A stretch of DNA of 6,071 bases from DATJFX01 sp035495465 (GTDB lineage: Bacteria; Patescibacteriota; Doudnabacteria; UBA920; O2-02-FULL-48-8). Where the stretch lies: contig DATJFX010000015.1 in the NCBI GenBank assembly GCA_035495465.1, positions 1 to 6,071 of the forward strand, written 5' to 3'. The position numbers and the translations under genes were made by a program. This document shows positions 5,664 through 6,071 of the stretch, one piece after another (the stretch's first letter is position 1; every line of letters begins with the position of its first letter). The notes under the pieces were generated by a model, which searched no databases, was not told the origin of the DNA, and saw only the letters and a program-made list of their open reading frames with translations.

Positions 5664-6056
5664 ATGAAACAAATTTCACAATTGTTCAAAAAGGTCTCGG
5701 TTTTCCAGGCAGCCCAGGTTTTGGGTATTGTCTTTGTGTTTGCGCTAGCTTTAGCGCCAGTGGCTTCAGCTCAATTTACCACCCCAAATTCTGGCGGTAC
5801 AGGCTTGCCAAATGATACTTCAGTATCAGCGTTTATTATAAAAATAATCAACATCGCTCTAGCCGTGGCTGGTTTGATCGCCGTGTTGTTCCTAATCATC
5901 GGCGGCTTCCGCTATATCACTTCAGCCGGCAATGAAGAAACTGCTGAGCAGGCGAAGAAAATTATTACAAATGCCATCATCGGTATCGTAGTAATAATTT
6001 TGTCCTTCGTCATCGTTCGCGTCATCTCCAACGCTTTGGTTTATAATCAAGTCTAA
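5664..6056 (+). CDS. VirB2-like (T4SS_pilin type) pilin, probable major subunit
   Basis: This 130-residue pilin has a long signal peptide (n-region about 18 residues, hydrophobic core, ASA at 34-36, likely cut before Q37). The mature N-terminus is Gly/Thr/Ser-rich without cysteine (37-55). Helix 1 spans about 60-82, the loop FRYITSAGNEE is at 82-92 followed by KK at 98-99, and helix 2 spans about 103-125 with a short tail. This loop is the form I consider most typical of the family in CPR bacteria. Unlike the three preceding genes it has its own -35/-10 promoter. Its second half favours ATC, TTC, GCC, GGC and CGC codons where the neighbours mostly use ATT/ATA and T/A-ending codons, as expected of an abundant protein. 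I infer that it is the main structural subunit and the others are minor ones. Another MK-start follows eight bases downstream. Confidence 0.85.
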   Translation: MKQISQLFKKVSVFQAAQVLGIVFVFALALAPVASAQFTTPNSGGTGLPNDTSVSAFIIKIINIALAVAGLIAVLFLIIGGFRYITSAGNEETAEQAKKIITNAIIGIVVIILSFVIVRVISNALVYNQV

Positions 6057-6063
6057 AATTTTC

Positions 6064-6071
6064 ATGAAAAG
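6064..6071 (+). CDS. Possible start of a further gene (partial, right edge)
   Basis: ATG AAA AG begins seven bases after the preceding stop, in the same strand and with the same tight spacing as the other pilin genes. The first two residues (Met-Lys, with AG opening a third codon) fit the basic start of another signal peptide. Only eight bases are visible, so this is positional inference. Confidence 0.35.

Noticed and set aside
4123..6056. Type IV (PilA-like) pilins or holins as an explanation for the small membrane proteins
   Set aside because: There is no prepilin-peptidase G/A-FTLxE motif; they have cleavable signal peptides, two helices and the GNEE loop. Holins would lack this conserved loop and the signal-peptide cut sites.
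1..6071. Alternative genetic code with TGA as glycine, CRISPR array, tRNA/rRNA gene or insertion sequence
   Set aside because: TGA serves as a stop at 4534-4536 and is absent inside the other genes; no regularly spaced repeats, cloverleaf-like segments, transposase or terminal inverted repeats were seen.

Overview
The window most resembles a Candidate Phyla Radiation (Patescibacteria) bacterium. The main reason is a block of small, signal-peptide-bearing, two-helix membrane proteins that all carry an invariant GNEE loop. This is the hallmark of the 'T4SS_pilin'-type VirB2-like proteins that are abundant in that group. Genes are compact, composition is moderately AT-rich, no start codon has a well-placed Shine-Dalgarno sequence, and TGA is used as a stop (so this is not a TGA-recoded lineage). 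The assignment is made from family knowledge, not from a search.

Layout: every gene is on the + strand. Positions 1-114 hold the tail of an unidentified gene, closed by a rho-independent terminator. Positions 161-1744 encode a ComM/YifB Mg-chelatase-like AAA+ ATPase, also closed by a clear terminator. Positions 1801-2703 encode a GalU-type nucleotidyltransferase, apparently read from a near-leaderless mRNA whose promoter overlaps the preceding terminator. Positions 2771-4081 encode a membrane-anchored extracellular solute-binding protein; its promoter is overlapped by a 22-bp near-perfect dyad. From 4087 to the right edge lies a pilin-like array: four complete genes carrying five pilin domains (one gene is a double-domain fusion), and possibly the first codons of a fifth gene at 6064.

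How the parts may fit together: the array looks like a surface or envelope module. The first three pilin genes are tightly packed (a 4-nt GTGA overlap, then a 13-nt gap) behind an extended -10 promoter. The fourth has its own good -35/-10 promoter and a shift to C-ending codons, as expected of an abundant major subunit. The solute-binding protein sits just upstream without transporter genes, GalU could feed cell-surface glycans, and ComM belongs to DNA-uptake and recombination biology. A joint role in surface uptake by a small dependent bacterium is plausible but is inference only. The most unusual items are the fused double pilin, the mixed set of subunits in one array, and the operator-like dyad before the solute-binding gene.
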